A program made the position numbers and the translations under genes. DNA of 64,000 bases from Labilibaculum sp. (GTDB taxonomy: Bacteria; Bacteroidota; Bacteroidia; Bacteroidales; Marinifilaceae): the NCBI GenBank assembly GCA_016342745.1, contig JAEINT010000015.1, positions 62,001 through 126,000 on the forward strand, given 5' to 3'. Under the pieces are notes generated by a model. That model did no database searches and had not been told where the DNA came from. It saw only the letters and a list, made by a program, of their open reading frames with translations. Shown here piece after piece: positions 8,515 through 17,637 of this stretch. How positions within the stretch are numbered: position 1 is the stretch's first letter; each line of letters begins with the position of its first letter.

Positions 8515-9912
8515 TTATGCGTATTTTTGATTTACCATATATATAAAATAACTCACTGCTAATAAATCTGCTGACCCGCCTGGCGAGATCCTATTTTGCT
8601 CACAAAAACTCATCAATTCTTGGTACTTCTCCTTAAAACAATTCGATCCATAAACTTCAAAAGCCTGTTGCGACAAATCCTTTAATTCATCAAGAATTCG
8701 CTCTCCTTTGCGATATAAGATATTGCTATCGTTATTGTGCGCAATTAAAGATAAAAGTGCTTTTGTAAGTCCAAACTGAATTGACGAATCGTTTTCCAAT
8801 TCCAAATCATTAAAACAAGAATTCAATACTGGAATTGCATGCTTAAATACACATGGCAAACCGGCTTGTATCTCTCCTCTTATTCCTTTTCCCTTCTCTC
8901 CAAATTTTTCAAAACACTCTTCACCGTGAGTTTTACCCTTCGAATATAATTTCTGCCCCAATTCCTTTTCAACCAAACTCCCATTTAATTCTTTTATCTG
9001 ATCAACAAATGAATCGTAGGAAAAGTTCCGTTTTTTAATTTTAAGAGCCGATACAAAAAGAGAAAAACCCAATAAAAAAATTGCGCCTTTGTGTGTATTC
9101 ACCCCTTTGGTTTCTGCAAACATATCCTCTTCCATTTGCAATCCAATTTGTCGCAATTTGGGAAGGGCATCTTTACCATTACTGGATGAAAAAGAAAATC
9201 CGAACTCTGCAATTTCTTTAAAATAGACCGCCAAAACAGCACTTGAATTTAAAAAAGTAGCATAATCCATATCGGTATGCGAACCACTCGAAAAGCGATC
9301 GACGAGGCCAGGTTTCGGAGATAGAGAAACTTCGTGTAGCAATGCTTTTAATGCAAAAGCAGACAAATCCTTGCAGACTCGATCCTTTCTCCTAGACTCA
9401 AGAAACTGGATCATATCTGTCTCGATACGCTTTCTCATTTCAGCGTACTCATGCGTTTGCATTCTCATGCAATAAACGGCAGGATGCTCATTACAGAAAT
9501 AACATACTTTTGCCTTTCCTGATGAAACAGGATAACCGCTTTCATCTGTTATATCAACATCTAACAATCGACCAAGAGGATGATCTTCTTCAAAACCTTC
9601 CGTTATCTCTTTAATTGCTTTTGCTCTTATACCTGTATCACAAATTGGAACGAGGTAAAAGTCTCCAGCTGCATCTTTATTTATAATTTCCTCATCCTCG
9701 CTAATCACTATTCGATACGAAAGCAGAAATCTTTTTAAATCAGCAAGACTAGAAGAAAAGAAACTATTTATTAAGTCATTAGACTTTGGAACACCTGGAA
9801 TATTAAGGGTCAAACTTAACGATACAAGCCTTTTGGAAGCAAGTTCTTTTCTTGCTTCGGCTCTCTCTTCTTTGGCATTTAATATTTCGCTAATTAGCTT
9901 CTCCATCTGCAC
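8515..9912 (-). CDS. citXG: CitX-CitG fusion: holo-citrate lyase synthase and triphosphoribosyl-dephospho-CoA synthase
   Basis: This 465-residue protein combines two steps of citrate lyase prosthetic-group assembly. The N-terminal 180 residues are CitX, which attaches the phosphoribosyl-dephospho-CoA group to the acyl carrier protein; HPLGRLLDVDI near residue 112 is its signature. The C-terminal 270 residues are CitG, which makes the group from ATP and dephospho-CoA, with LSPKPGLVDRFSSGSH and GVNTHKGAIFLLG. Such fusions are known in some bacteria; other genomes carry citX and citG separately. It lies 74 bp downstream of citF, with a hairpin in the gap that may lower its expression relative to the lyase subunits. 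Confidence 0.93.
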   Translation of the reverse strand: MQMEKLISEILNAKEERAEARKELASKRLVSLSLTLNIPGVPKSNDLINSFFSSSLADLKRFLLSYRIVISEDEEIINKDAAGDFYLVPICDTGIRAKAIKEITEGFEEDHPLGRLLDVDITDESGYPVSSGKAKVCYFCNEHPAVYCMRMQTHEYAEMRKRIETDMIQFLESRRKDRVCKDLSAFALKALLHEVSLSPKPGLVDRFSSGSHTDMDYATFLNSSAVLAVYFKEIAEFGFSFSSSNGKDALPKLRQIGLQMEEDMFAETKGVNTHKGAIFLLGFSLFVSALKIKKRNFSYDSFVDQIKELNGSLVEKELGQKLYSKGKTHGEECFEKFGEKGKGIRGEIQAGLPCVFKHAIPVLNSCFNDLELENDSSIQFGLTKALLSLIAHNNDSNILYRKGERILDELKDLSQQAFEVYGSNCFKEKYQELMSFCEQNRISPGGSADLLAVSYFIYMVNQKYA

Positions 9913-9921
9913 TATTAATAA

Positions 9922-9954
9922 TACGCCCTAAATGTAATAAACAGTTAGGGCGTA
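9922..9954 (-). terminator. Intercistronic hairpin between citF and citXG
   Basis: Perfect 10-bp arms TACGCCCTAA and TTAGGGCGTA enclose a 13-base loop in the 74-bp gap between citF and citXG. No long T run follows on the minus strand, so it is more likely a partial attenuator or RNA-stability hairpin than a full terminator. Confidence 0.6.
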
Positions 9955-9986
9955 ATGTATTTGATTAGGATAAAATTCGCTTCTAA

Positions 9987-11546
9987 TTAAGAGAGATTTT
10001 CCACATTATAGATCACATCAATAATAGTTCCATCTCTATACTCAACCAAGCCGACAATTTTATCTCCCAATTGCTTTTCTGCAGGTATTCCTGTCATTTC
10101 TTCAACCTCTACTTTCAGATCATTAATATCAACAATTTTCAAACCTGCTTTTTTAAGAGCTGCTGCTAAATTTGGCTTCGAAGGATTTACACAAACGCCT
10201 CTTTCTGTTACAATAACATCTACACTCTCACCAGGAGTTACAACTGTATGTACACGATCTTTTACGATTGGCAGTCTTCCTCTAAAAGCAGGACAAACCA
10301 CAACTGTTAAATTTGCTCCGGAAGCAGTATCTGAGTGTCCTCCAGATGCTCCTCTAATTTCTCCAGAAGAACCTGTAATTACATTCACGTTGAAATCAAC
10401 ATCAACCTCTAGTGCACCTAAAACAACCACATCCAATTTATTGGTCATGGATCCACAGTTATTTGGATTTGCATATTGATCACAAGAAATTTCAATGTGA
10501 TTTGGATTGTTCAATACTGAAGTACTAACAGCAGCATCAAAAGATTGCACATCAAAGATAGAATGAAACAATCCTTCATTTAGCATATCAACACCATAAG
10601 ATGTAACTCCACCAATCATGAAGCTTCCAATAATCTCTTTTCGCTTCATGTCTTCACGAAGAAATTTGGCAACCGCTAATGAAGCACCACCTGCTCCTAC
10701 CTGAAAGGACATTCCGTTTTTAAACAAACCAGAATGCTCAATCACATTAGCTGCAATACGTGCAATACGTAAATCCATTGGTGAATTGGTAATACGAGTA
10801 GTACCCGATGCAATTTTTGTTGCATCTCCAATGCTATCAACTTTTACCACATAATCGATAAAATGTTGACGAACAGTAGATGGTATACAAGGATAGTCTA
10901 CCATATTATCTGTAACAATTATAACATTACGAGAGTATCTGGCATCAATATCAGCATATCCCATCGACCCAAAAGCCGAAGGGCCATGAGCTCCAGTAGC
11001 ATTCCCTTCCTCATCGGCAGCCGAAGCAGCTAAAACCGATAAATCTGGTTTAATTCTCCCTGTTAAAAAGTCACGAACACGACCACCATGTGAGTGAATT
11101 ATTGCAGGATATTTTAATTTTCCAGTAGAAATAGCATCACCTAAAGCCCCTCTAATTCCAGATGAAAAAATTCTTGTAATCATTCCTTTCTCAACATATG
11201 GTACCAAACCATCATGAGCAGAAGTTAAAGATGAAGAAGCCAAAGTAATGTCCTTGATTCCCATCTCGTCTAATATTTTGATTGTCTGCATCAAAACACC
11301 ATCTCCACCTCTTAAATGGTGATGACAAGTAACTGTCATTCCATCAAAAGGCTCACATTTTCGAATTGCTTCTTCTAAACTCTTGCAAATTTTAGAAACG
11401 TGAGGTTTTTTTGCTTTTAATGTTCTGGAAATATTTGTAGATGGAACTTCATCTTCAATAATGCTTTTCCAAACTCCCTGGAAAGGTTCTAATTTACCAA
11501 GGCCTTCTATATATTCAGGAATTTCAACTCCTATTGCATTTTTCAT
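9987..11546 (-). CDS. citF: Citrate lyase alpha subunit (citrate:acetyl-ACP transferase)
   Basis: CitF exchanges the acetyl group on the acyl carrier protein for citrate, giving citryl-ACP and acetate. The 519-residue length is normal. The protein is collinear with family members: MTVTCHHHLRGGDGV near residue 85, QVGAGGASLAVAKFL in the middle, and the CoA-transferase-like C-terminal segment SGEIRGASGGHSDTASGANLTVV. It is transcribed after citE with a 31-bp gap. All three lyase subunits are intact, so the complex should be functional once the prosthetic group is added. Confidence 0.96.
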   Translation of the reverse strand: MKNAIGVEIPEYIEGLGKLEPFQGVWKSIIEDEVPSTNISRTLKAKKPHVSKICKSLEEAIRKCEPFDGMTVTCHHHLRGGDGVLMQTIKILDEMGIKDITLASSSLTSAHDGLVPYVEKGMITRIFSSGIRGALGDAISTGKLKYPAIIHSHGGRVRDFLTGRIKPDLSVLAASAADEEGNATGAHGPSAFGSMGYADIDARYSRNVIIVTDNMVDYPCIPSTVRQHFIDYVVKVDSIGDATKIASGTTRITNSPMDLRIARIAANVIEHSGLFKNGMSFQVGAGGASLAVAKFLREDMKRKEIIGSFMIGGVTSYGVDMLNEGLFHSIFDVQSFDAAVSTSVLNNPNHIEISCDQYANPNNCGSMTNKLDVVVLGALEVDVDFNVNVITGSSGEIRGASGGHSDTASGANLTVVVCPAFRGRLPIVKDRVHTVVTPGESVDVIVTERGVCVNPSKPNLAAALKKAGLKIVDINDLKVEVEEMTGIPAEKQLGDKIVGLVEYRDGTIIDVIYNVENLS

Positions 11547-11577
11547 TTGTCTACTTCTTTAAGAATCAAAGCTTAAA

Positions 11578-12474
11578 CTAATCTGCATTTTTTTCGATTT
11601 CTGTTAAATCGATTTTTGCATATTCCAATACCGTAATTGCTCTCTGAACAACTGGAGCATCAATCATTTTTCCATCAATTGCGAAAACACCAATACCAGC
11701 TTTCTTATTCTTTATAAATTCAGAATAAACGCGATATGCTTTACGCACTTCATTTTCGGTTGGATTAAATACTTCGTGTACTGCATCTACCTGACGAGGA
11801 TTAATCAAAGCTTTTCCTGCGAAACCAATTTTCTTAATGTATTCCGTTTCTTCGCGTAAGCCCACCTCATCATTAACGTCAGCAAATACCGTATCTAAAA
11901 CGTCTAAGCCGTTAGCTTTACCAGCCATTACAATTCTTTTTCGAGCATAATCGATACCTACACCATCTGGAGTTTTAATAATTCCCATATCTGCAGTTAA
12001 ATCTTGTCCTCCAATTGTAATTGCGTCAATTCTTGGATCAGCTGATGCGATTTCGTAAACATTCGCAACCCCCTTAGCTGTCTCAATCATCACGTGAATT
12101 GTCATGGTAGGCTTCTTAATGCCATGTTCCTTTTCAATTCGACGAACCTCTTTCATAAACTCTTTAACATCTGCAAGAGTTTCTGTTTTTGGAAAACGAA
12201 TATTATCAGGTTGCAAAGGCACGATCTCTTCCAAATCGGCTAGTCCGAATGGAGTGTGAAAGTTATTTACACGCACACAAACTTCTGTATCGTAAAAATT
12301 TACAGTTTTTAGCATGTTACGAACCAAAATTCTCGCTGCATCCTTTTGGTTTAATGCTACAGCATCTTCCAAATCTAGAAGTACCGCATCACATCCATAA
12401 ACACCAGCTTGCTGAATCATTGCCGGATTGTTTCCAGGAATGTATAACATTGATCTTCTTTTTTTCTTTGCCAT
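11578..12474 (-). CDS. citE: Citrate lyase beta subunit (citryl-ACP lyase)
   Basis: CitE cleaves citryl-ACP to oxaloacetate and acetyl-ACP. The 298-residue protein opens with RRSMLYIPGNNPAM, followed by DAVLLDLEDAV, the Mg-binding acidic region of the HpcH/HpaI-CitE aldolase fold, and has MIETAKGV with the second conserved Glu and ITIGGQDLTADMGI. The start codon overlaps the citD stop in a TAATG arrangement, which implies translational coupling of the ACP and lyase subunits. Confidence 0.96.
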   Translation of the reverse strand: MAKKKRRSMLYIPGNNPAMIQQAGVYGCDAVLLDLEDAVALNQKDAARILVRNMLKTVNFYDTEVCVRVNNFHTPFGLADLEEIVPLQPDNIRFPKTETLADVKEFMKEVRRIEKEHGIKKPTMTIHVMIETAKGVANVYEIASADPRIDAITIGGQDLTADMGIIKTPDGVGIDYARKRIVMAGKANGLDVLDTVFADVNDEVGLREETEYIKKIGFAGKALINPRQVDAVHEVFNPTENEVRKAYRVYSEFIKNKKAGIGVFAIDGKMIDAPVVQRAITVLEYAKIDLTEIEKNAD

Positions 12475-12761
12475 TACATTGTCCCCTCCTGAATACCTAA
12501 AGATCGCTTAATTGCTGTTTCTACTCTAGCTTTAATTGTTTGCGTTAGTGCTCCTTTATCTTTTGCGATAAGATGAAGATCTTTAATTTGAAGTTCATCA
12601 AGCACATCTGAAATAGTCTTTTTAATATCTTCTTCGAACTGAAGCATTACAGTTGAAGAAATATCAACTTTGCGCCCAGAATCCTTTTCAACTGGCTCAA
12701 TCAATATCATGATATCGCTTGATTCAAAAGTCCCTGCTTGCGCTTTTAACTTGGGTGTCAT
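12474..12761 (-). CDS. citD: Citrate lyase gamma subunit (acyl carrier protein)
   Basis: The 95-residue acyl carrier protein bears the phosphoribosyl-dephospho-CoA arm. The N-terminal AQAGTFESSDIMI contains the conserved serine that receives the prosthetic group. It is the first gene of citD-citE-citF-citXG-citC, all on the minus strand. No citrate transporter, oxaloacetate decarboxylase or CitAB two-component system lies in the window, so uptake and downstream steps must be encoded elsewhere. Confidence 0.94.
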   Translation of the reverse strand: MTPKLKAQAGTFESSDIMILIEPVEKDSGRKVDISSTVMLQFEEDIKKTISDVLDELQIKDLHLIAKDKGALTQTIKARVETAIKRSLGIQEGTM

Positions 12762-12814
12762 TGTTAGTGGATATTTGTTAATTTATTACGTGTGATTCGA
12801 AATATTTGTACATG

Positions 12815-12845
12815 CAAATTTTAAGGTCTTTCGATACAAATCAAA
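12815..12845 (-). promoter_or_regulatory. Candidate citD promoter
   Basis: On the minus strand TTTG at 12845-12842 is followed after 18 bp by TAAAATTTG, close to the Bacteroidota pattern TTTG-N19-21-TAnnTTTG but with one extra base in the -7 box. It would give a leader of about 45 nt before citD. Confidence 0.35.
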
Positions 12846-13110
12846 GTACTTTCGCGTGTTTTTTTCCTCTTTGGATAATGTTTAAAAACACTTTTTGGAA
12901 ACGATTGCAGATCAGAGCGTTATTAAACACTTAAACTTTGTAAGTAATTAAACCTCTTAACTTTCTCTTTCCAAAGCATATTTTTTATATGAGTTTTATC
13001 ATAGATCCTAACACTTGATGATTTTATAGTTGCACAATTAAATTTCAGCCTAATATTTCAACTCCTTAACTAAAGAGAATATCAATAAAGATAAATCGAA
13101 AAATAGGCAT

Positions 13111-13146
13111 AAAAAAAGATCCTGCTTATTTAGAATAAGCAGGATC
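13111..13146 (-). terminator. Minus-strand terminator far upstream of citD
   Basis: A perfect 13-bp stem GATCCTGCTTATT / AATAAGCAGGATC with a 3-base loop is followed on the minus strand by seven T. It would end a minus-strand transcript that starts within 13150-13560, ahead of citD. No coding gene accounts for it. Confidence 0.7.
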
Positions 13147-13289
13147 TCATTGTTAGTGATTAGTTAGTGGTTAGTAAGATCTCACCACAGTTAATGATGA
13201 GAATCAAAAGGTGTGATTTAATTCGATTACAAATGGTTTTTCGTTTTTCTTTTTAAATCGATGACAATATAAGTGTAAAAAATTAATTT

Positions 13290-13305
13290 ACGCAAACGTT
13301 TTCAT
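13290..13305. promoter_or_regulatory. LacI-family operator-like dyad
   Basis: ACGCAAACGTTTTCAT has the AAACGTTT core and flanks typical of LacI/GalR-family operators; it nearly equals the E. coli PurR consensus. A shorter AAACGTTT-centred site is found upstream of the glycyl radical operon at 30364-30378. No LacI-family gene lies in this window. Confidence 0.45.
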
Positions 13306-13530
13306 GTTTTTTTTTGAGCCAAGCTTATCTTGATTTACTTAAAATAAATCATCAATTACATTGTCATCAAGTTAATTTCAGTCACCATAAACACCTACCT
13401 ATTAATATTCAAATAATTAGAAAGCTTTATTCCCAATTGCAAAGACAGATTAATTCGGATTAATAAGCATGATTAACACATTATTTGCATGGGTTAATCG
13501 ACAATTAAATTAAAATTAATTGCTCAAAGC

Positions 13531-13538
13531 TATTTTTG
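13531..13538 (+). promoter_or_regulatory. Candidate -7 box of the GH92 gene
   Basis: TATTTTTG matches TAnnTTTG and sits 28 bp before the GH92 start codon, giving a leader of about 20 nt. No convincing -33 TTTG is seen at the expected distance. Confidence 0.4.
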
Positions 13539-13565
13539 GCAGCATAATTTTATCAGAAAATTCAA

Positions 13566-15842
13566 ATGAAGAGACTATCACTGCTATTTTTGCCCCTACT
13601 TATCTCATTTACTCTTTTTGCTCAAGAAAGTGTTGTTGATTACGTGAATCCAAATATTGGCGGAATTGGACATATGCTACAACCAACTCGTCCTTTGGTA
13701 CACTTACCAAATAGCATGATGCGGATTTCGAAAGAACCAAAAGGATATCAGAACCAAAAAATAGAGCATTTCCCTTTTTCAATTGTATCACACAGAAAAG
13801 GCACAATTGGAAAATTCATGATCTCTCAAAAAGCAATTTCTAACAATCCTAAAGATTGGGAATCAGATTACGATCATGATCTGGAAGAAGCTAAACCTTA
13901 TTGTTATTCTGTTTTGCTAGAAGATTCTGACATCGAAATGCAAGTAACAGCAAGTGAGCATGTGTCCTTTTCGAAGTTTAGCTTTACCGATAAAGCTCCT
14001 GCGACTCTTTATCTGCAAACAAGAAATATTGGAGAATTTAATATATCCGTAAAAGATAATGTAATAAAAGGCTTTGATATGATTACAGCTGTTGATGGTT
14101 TAGATCTCATACACCCTGTAAAGGTCTATTTTGCAGGCAAATTTGATCAAAAGCTATCTGCTTACGGAACATTTGATTCAAAGCAAATAAATGCCAAGAA
14201 CAAATCCATTTCGGGAGAAGAAGTTGGTACTTATTTAAGTTTTGATAATACTGCTAAAGACCTGCATTTAAAAATAGCCGTTTCGTACCTATCAACTGAT
14301 GAAGCTGAGAATCATTTAAACTCAGAAATACCAAACTGGAATTTTAATGAGATTAGCGAAAAACACAAACAAATTTGGAACAAAGCACTTTCCAAAATCA
14401 AAATAAAAGGTGGAAGTCAAGATCAGAAGATCGTCTTTTATACTGCACTTTACAGGTGTTACGAAAGAATGGTGAACATCTCAGAAAATGGGAAGTATTT
14501 TAGCAATTACGATCAAAAAATTCATCATGACGAAGGTGTTGATTTCTTTGTTGACGACTGGGTTTGGGATACCTACAGAGCAACTCACCCTTTAATGTTA
14601 ATCATCGATCCTGAAAACCAATCCAAAAAAATTAATTCGTACGTTAAAATGTACGAACAAGGAGGTTGGATGCCATCTTTCCCTCTTTTTACTGGTGATC
14701 ATACTTGTATGAATGGTAACCATGCTGCATCAATAATTACCGATGCTTATTTTAAAGGGCTGCACGGATTTGATATTGAAAAAGCATTTGAGGGACTTAA
14801 AAAGAATGAATTAGAAGCAACCATGCTACCATGGAAAAATGGGCCAGCAACCGAATTGGATTCCTTTTATCATGACAATGGCTTTTTCCCTGCTTTAAAA
14901 ATTGGAGAAAAAGAATGGGTTAAAGAGGTTCATCATTGGGAGAAACGCCAAGCAGTGGCACTAACCTTGGGACATTCATACGACGATTGGTGTATTGCTC
15001 AATTGGCAAAAGACTTAGATAAAAAAGACGATTACAAACTATTTTCAGAGAAGTCTAACAATTATAAAAATCATTTTGATTCGGAAATTGGCTTTATGGC
15101 ACCAAAATCGGCAGACGGAGAATGGATTAGACCATTTGATCCAAAGTTATCTGGCGGTTTAGGAGGTCGAGCTTACTTTGCTGAAAACAATTCATGGACC
15201 TACACTTGGGACATTCAACATGATGTTGCTGGATTGATTACACTAATGGAAGGAAATGAAAATTTCAATACCAAATTGGACCAATTGTTTGTAGAACCAT
15301 TCGGAATTCCAAAATGGGATTATTGGGATATTTTTCCAGATGCAACTGGCTTAACAGGTCAATTTGTTATGGGAAATGAACCAAGTTTGCACATTCCTTA
15401 TTTGTATAATTACTCTGGAGCTCCTTGGAAAACTCAAAAAAGAATTCGTTACCTAATGGATGTTTGGTTCACAAATTCACCTTTTGGAATTTGTGGCGAT
15501 GAAGATGGTGGTGGTTTATCTGCTTTCTATGTTTTTTCTGCAATGGGATTTTACCCTGTAACGCCAGGTATACCGGAATACAATATTGGAAGTCCAATAT
15601 TTGAGGAAATAACAATTGATTTAGGGAATAACAAGAAATTAGAAATTACAGCCAAGAACTGCTCCGATAAAAACAAATACATTCAATCGGCAAGCTTAAA
15701 TGGAAAAGAATTAAAAGGTCCTTATTTCAAGCACGCTGATATTATAAACGGTGCTAAACTGGTATTAGAAATGAGCGACAGACCAAATAAAACATGGGGA
15801 ACAAATCCAAAGTTCGTTCCTTATTCGATGAGTAAAGATTAG
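13566..15842 (+). CDS. GH92 exo-alpha-mannosidase
   Basis: GH92 enzymes are calcium-dependent, inverting exo-acting alpha-mannosidases that trim mannose from N-glycans, fungal or yeast mannan and related glycans. This 758-residue protein has a signal peptide (ends near LFAQ, residue 20) and no lipobox, so it is probably periplasmic. Family landmarks are WVWDTYRATHPL near residue 330, GDHTCMNGNHAASIITDAY near 378, GNEPSLHIPYLYNYSGAPWKTQ near 605 with the presumed catalytic Glu, and GDEDGGGLSAFYVFSAMGFYPVTPG near 650 with the base/Ca region. It stands alone on the plus strand, with no SusC/D beside it. A second GH92 is 7 kb away in the glycyl radical operon. Confidence 0.93.
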   Translation: MKRLSLLFLPLLISFTLFAQESVVDYVNPNIGGIGHMLQPTRPLVHLPNSMMRISKEPKGYQNQKIEHFPFSIVSHRKGTIGKFMISQKAISNNPKDWESDYDHDLEEAKPYCYSVLLEDSDIEMQVTASEHVSFSKFSFTDKAPATLYLQTRNIGEFNISVKDNVIKGFDMITAVDGLDLIHPVKVYFAGKFDQKLSAYGTFDSKQINAKNKSISGEEVGTYLSFDNTAKDLHLKIAVSYLSTDEAENHLNSEIPNWNFNEISEKHKQIWNKALSKIKIKGGSQDQKIVFYTALYRCYERMVNISENGKYFSNYDQKIHHDEGVDFFVDDWVWDTYRATHPLMLIIDPENQSKKINSYVKMYEQGGWMPSFPLFTGDHTCMNGNHAASIITDAYFKGLHGFDIEKAFEGLKKNELEATMLPWKNGPATELDSFYHDNGFFPALKIGEKEWVKEVHHWEKRQAVALTLGHSYDDWCIAQLAKDLDKKDDYKLFSEKSNNYKNHFDSEIGFMAPKSADGEWIRPFDPKLSGGLGGRAYFAENNSWTYTWDIQHDVAGLITLMEGNENFNTKLDQLFVEPFGIPKWDYWDIFPDATGLTGQFVMGNEPSLHIPYLYNYSGAPWKTQKRIRYLMDVWFTNSPFGICGDEDGGGLSAFYVFSAMGFYPVTPGIPEYNIGSPIFEEITIDLGNNKKLEITAKNCSDKNKYIQSASLNGKELKGPYFKHADIINGAKLVLEMSDRPNKTWGTNPKFVPYSMSKD

Positions 15843-15898
15843 TAAGTTAGTAATAGATCAGTTAGATTAGAACTATTCCACACAAATGGTTCAAATTA

Positions 15899-15924
15899 AA
15901 GCCCCGACTTAACCATCGGGGCTA
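15899..15924. terminator. Bidirectional terminator between GH92 and the ADP-dependent kinase
   Basis: Stem AGCCCCGA / TCGGGGCT with an eight-base loop lies between convergent genes. It is followed by ATTCTTTTG on the plus strand, with TTTAATTTG on the other side. Confidence 0.75.
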
Positions 15925-15943
15925 TTCTTTTGTTCTGATCTTA

Positions 15944-17377
15944 CTACCTAGCTCCTACCAAAGAAATCGAAGAAATCGTATCTCCCATTCCAACCAAAGT
16001 AACAGGCTTATCAATTAATATTGTTGGTACCGCAATTACTTCTAATTTTTCATCTGTAAAAATACCAGTGCTCGTTAGGTCATTTTCGCCCAATAGCTCT
16101 GTTACTTTTTCAGATAGCGCTTCCAGTTCGCCTAATCCAACATCTGACACTTTATGATCTTTTGCCCACATCAACACATCTTTTGTATTGATAGCTCCTG
16201 TGCCAGCCTTAGCTGCTGCAACAGTTGCTGCTAATTGCATACCATCACGGTTTTGTAGAGGAGAAACTTTAAATCCCTTTTCCTGCAAAGTAACATACAG
16301 TCCAAACATGTGCAATTGCATTCGCGGACACTTTGTGTATTCATATATTTTCAACATGCCTTCGAACAAGTTAGATGAATTTGTGTTTGCCTCACATTTT
16401 ACTGCAAGTTCATCTTCCCCGATTACTTCTAAAATATCAATAAGCTCACGTTCGTTAAAACCTAAACTATCAACACTTTCTACCAAGCTACCGATCAAGT
16501 GTTTTCTCACCACTTTGTCTTGCGTTGAAGCAACCTCGAGGTGTAATAAATTATCTGGACATGATTTACGCCAGTTGGCAATCATTTCCTTTGACTCATC
16601 AATACGATCAGCTCCTTTTGTTCCGTCGGCCAATTCTTCATGTAGCATTTGATATCCGGAAAGGATAATGTATTCTGGATTAACATCCTCATTCGACATG
16701 CACTTATCGAAGTTTTCGTCGACATGCAATTTAAAATTTAAAGGATCGTAAGTAGCAATAAATCGATTTGCTTTCGGACATGTAAATGATTCACCATTAA
16801 TGCTAAGCTGATCTCCTTTATCGAATTCAATAATCCAATGAATAAGGGCATTTTCGCCAGTACGATTAACAGTAAAAGCTTGCTCTAACTCACCCTTTCC
16901 ATTTGTAGTTACCAAATTTGGAAGATCTAAAAATAATTGACCTTGTTCTTTAGGCGCAGAAGCACAGTGAACATAGACTTGCTTTACTCCACAAACAGCC
17001 ATTACATTGGCAACAATACCACCTTGACCACCCATTTGCATTTTGTCGTAGCCAACATTTTTATTCAGCCACTCAAAAACGTCAACATCTTCTATCAACC
17101 ATTCTTCGGCGATACCATTCTTAAAACAATTCAGAAAACCACGTATTGCATCTTCGTTGGAACGAATACTGCTCTTTCCTTCTGCAAGAATCACATCTGT
17201 ATCCAAATTATTTTCAACAATTAGCTTTTGAATTCCTTCACCACTTACCTTAATTACTGCATCAACATTTGCATTAAACGCACTAATTAAACCATTTATC
17301 TTACCCATTTTTTCCAATTGGGCTGGTGCTGTTTTATAGTTTTCAAGCCATTGTGCTTTTAAATCAGTAGAAGACAT
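15944..17377 (-). CDS. ADP-dependent sugar kinase (ADP-specific phosphofructokinase/glucokinase family)
   Basis: This family phosphorylates glucose or fructose 6-phosphate with ADP rather than ATP as donor and is best known from archaea and as vertebrate ADPGK. The 477-residue protein shows the family motifs in order: FNANVDAVIKV near residue 34, MGGQGGIVANVMAV near 115, HLEVASTQ, SLGFNEREL in which NExE binds Mg-ADP, and GMGDTISS at the C terminus, where the GxGD aspartate is the catalytic base. The exact substrate cannot be read from sequence. It is monocistronic between two terminators, beside a mannosidase. It is unusual in Bacteroidota as far as I know, and transfer from archaea is possible. 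Confidence 0.87.
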   Translation of the reverse strand: MSSTDLKAQWLENYKTAPAQLEKMGKINGLISAFNANVDAVIKVSGEGIQKLIVENNLDTDVILAEGKSSIRSNEDAIRGFLNCFKNGIAEEWLIEDVDVFEWLNKNVGYDKMQMGGQGGIVANVMAVCGVKQVYVHCASAPKEQGQLFLDLPNLVTTNGKGELEQAFTVNRTGENALIHWIIEFDKGDQLSINGESFTCPKANRFIATYDPLNFKLHVDENFDKCMSNEDVNPEYIILSGYQMLHEELADGTKGADRIDESKEMIANWRKSCPDNLLHLEVASTQDKVVRKHLIGSLVESVDSLGFNERELIDILEVIGEDELAVKCEANTNSSNLFEGMLKIYEYTKCPRMQLHMFGLYVTLQEKGFKVSPLQNRDGMQLAATVAAAKAGTGAINTKDVLMWAKDHKVSDVGLGELEALSEKVTELLGENDLTSTGIFTDEKLEVIAVPTILIDKPVTLVGMGDTISSISLVGAR

Positions 17378-17589
17378 TTGAATCTATTTTAGAATTATTA
17401 ATCTATTTTCTCTCTTAAATTACCAACAAAGAAATGGAAATAATGCACAATGGCTTAAAATAATTCATGAATTGTGCCTGAAAATCACTGCAATGGTTTG
17501 CAATATTCCAAATTAAGATCATAGCTTGAATTCAATAGTCAATTCACATCAAAATAGTACAAGGCATCTTAATACTGAATAGGAGATTA

Positions 17590-17616
17590 AATCCTGCTCA
17601 CATGGTAAGCAGGATT
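17590..17616 (-). terminator. Hairpin downstream of clpB
   Basis: Arms AATCCTGCT and AGCAGGATT around a nine-base loop lie 22 bp after the clpB stop. The minus-strand 3' side is TTAATCTCC rather than a long T run, so its strength is uncertain. Confidence 0.55.
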
Positions 17617-17637
17617 ACTATTTAAATGTAACTCTTA

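Larger units (their letters stand above)
12762..13565. other. 804-bp divergent regulatory region between citD and GH92
   Basis: No gene is visible. The region holds a candidate citD promoter, a minus-strand terminator with a perfect stem at 13118-13146, a TTAG-rich segment near 13149-13178, a LacI-type operator sequence at 13290-13305 and a candidate -7 box for the GH92 gene. Near 13440-13520 it is rich in ATTAA-containing near-repeats. The size and content suggest more regulation than two simple promoters, possibly a short minus-strand transcript. Confidence 0.6.
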
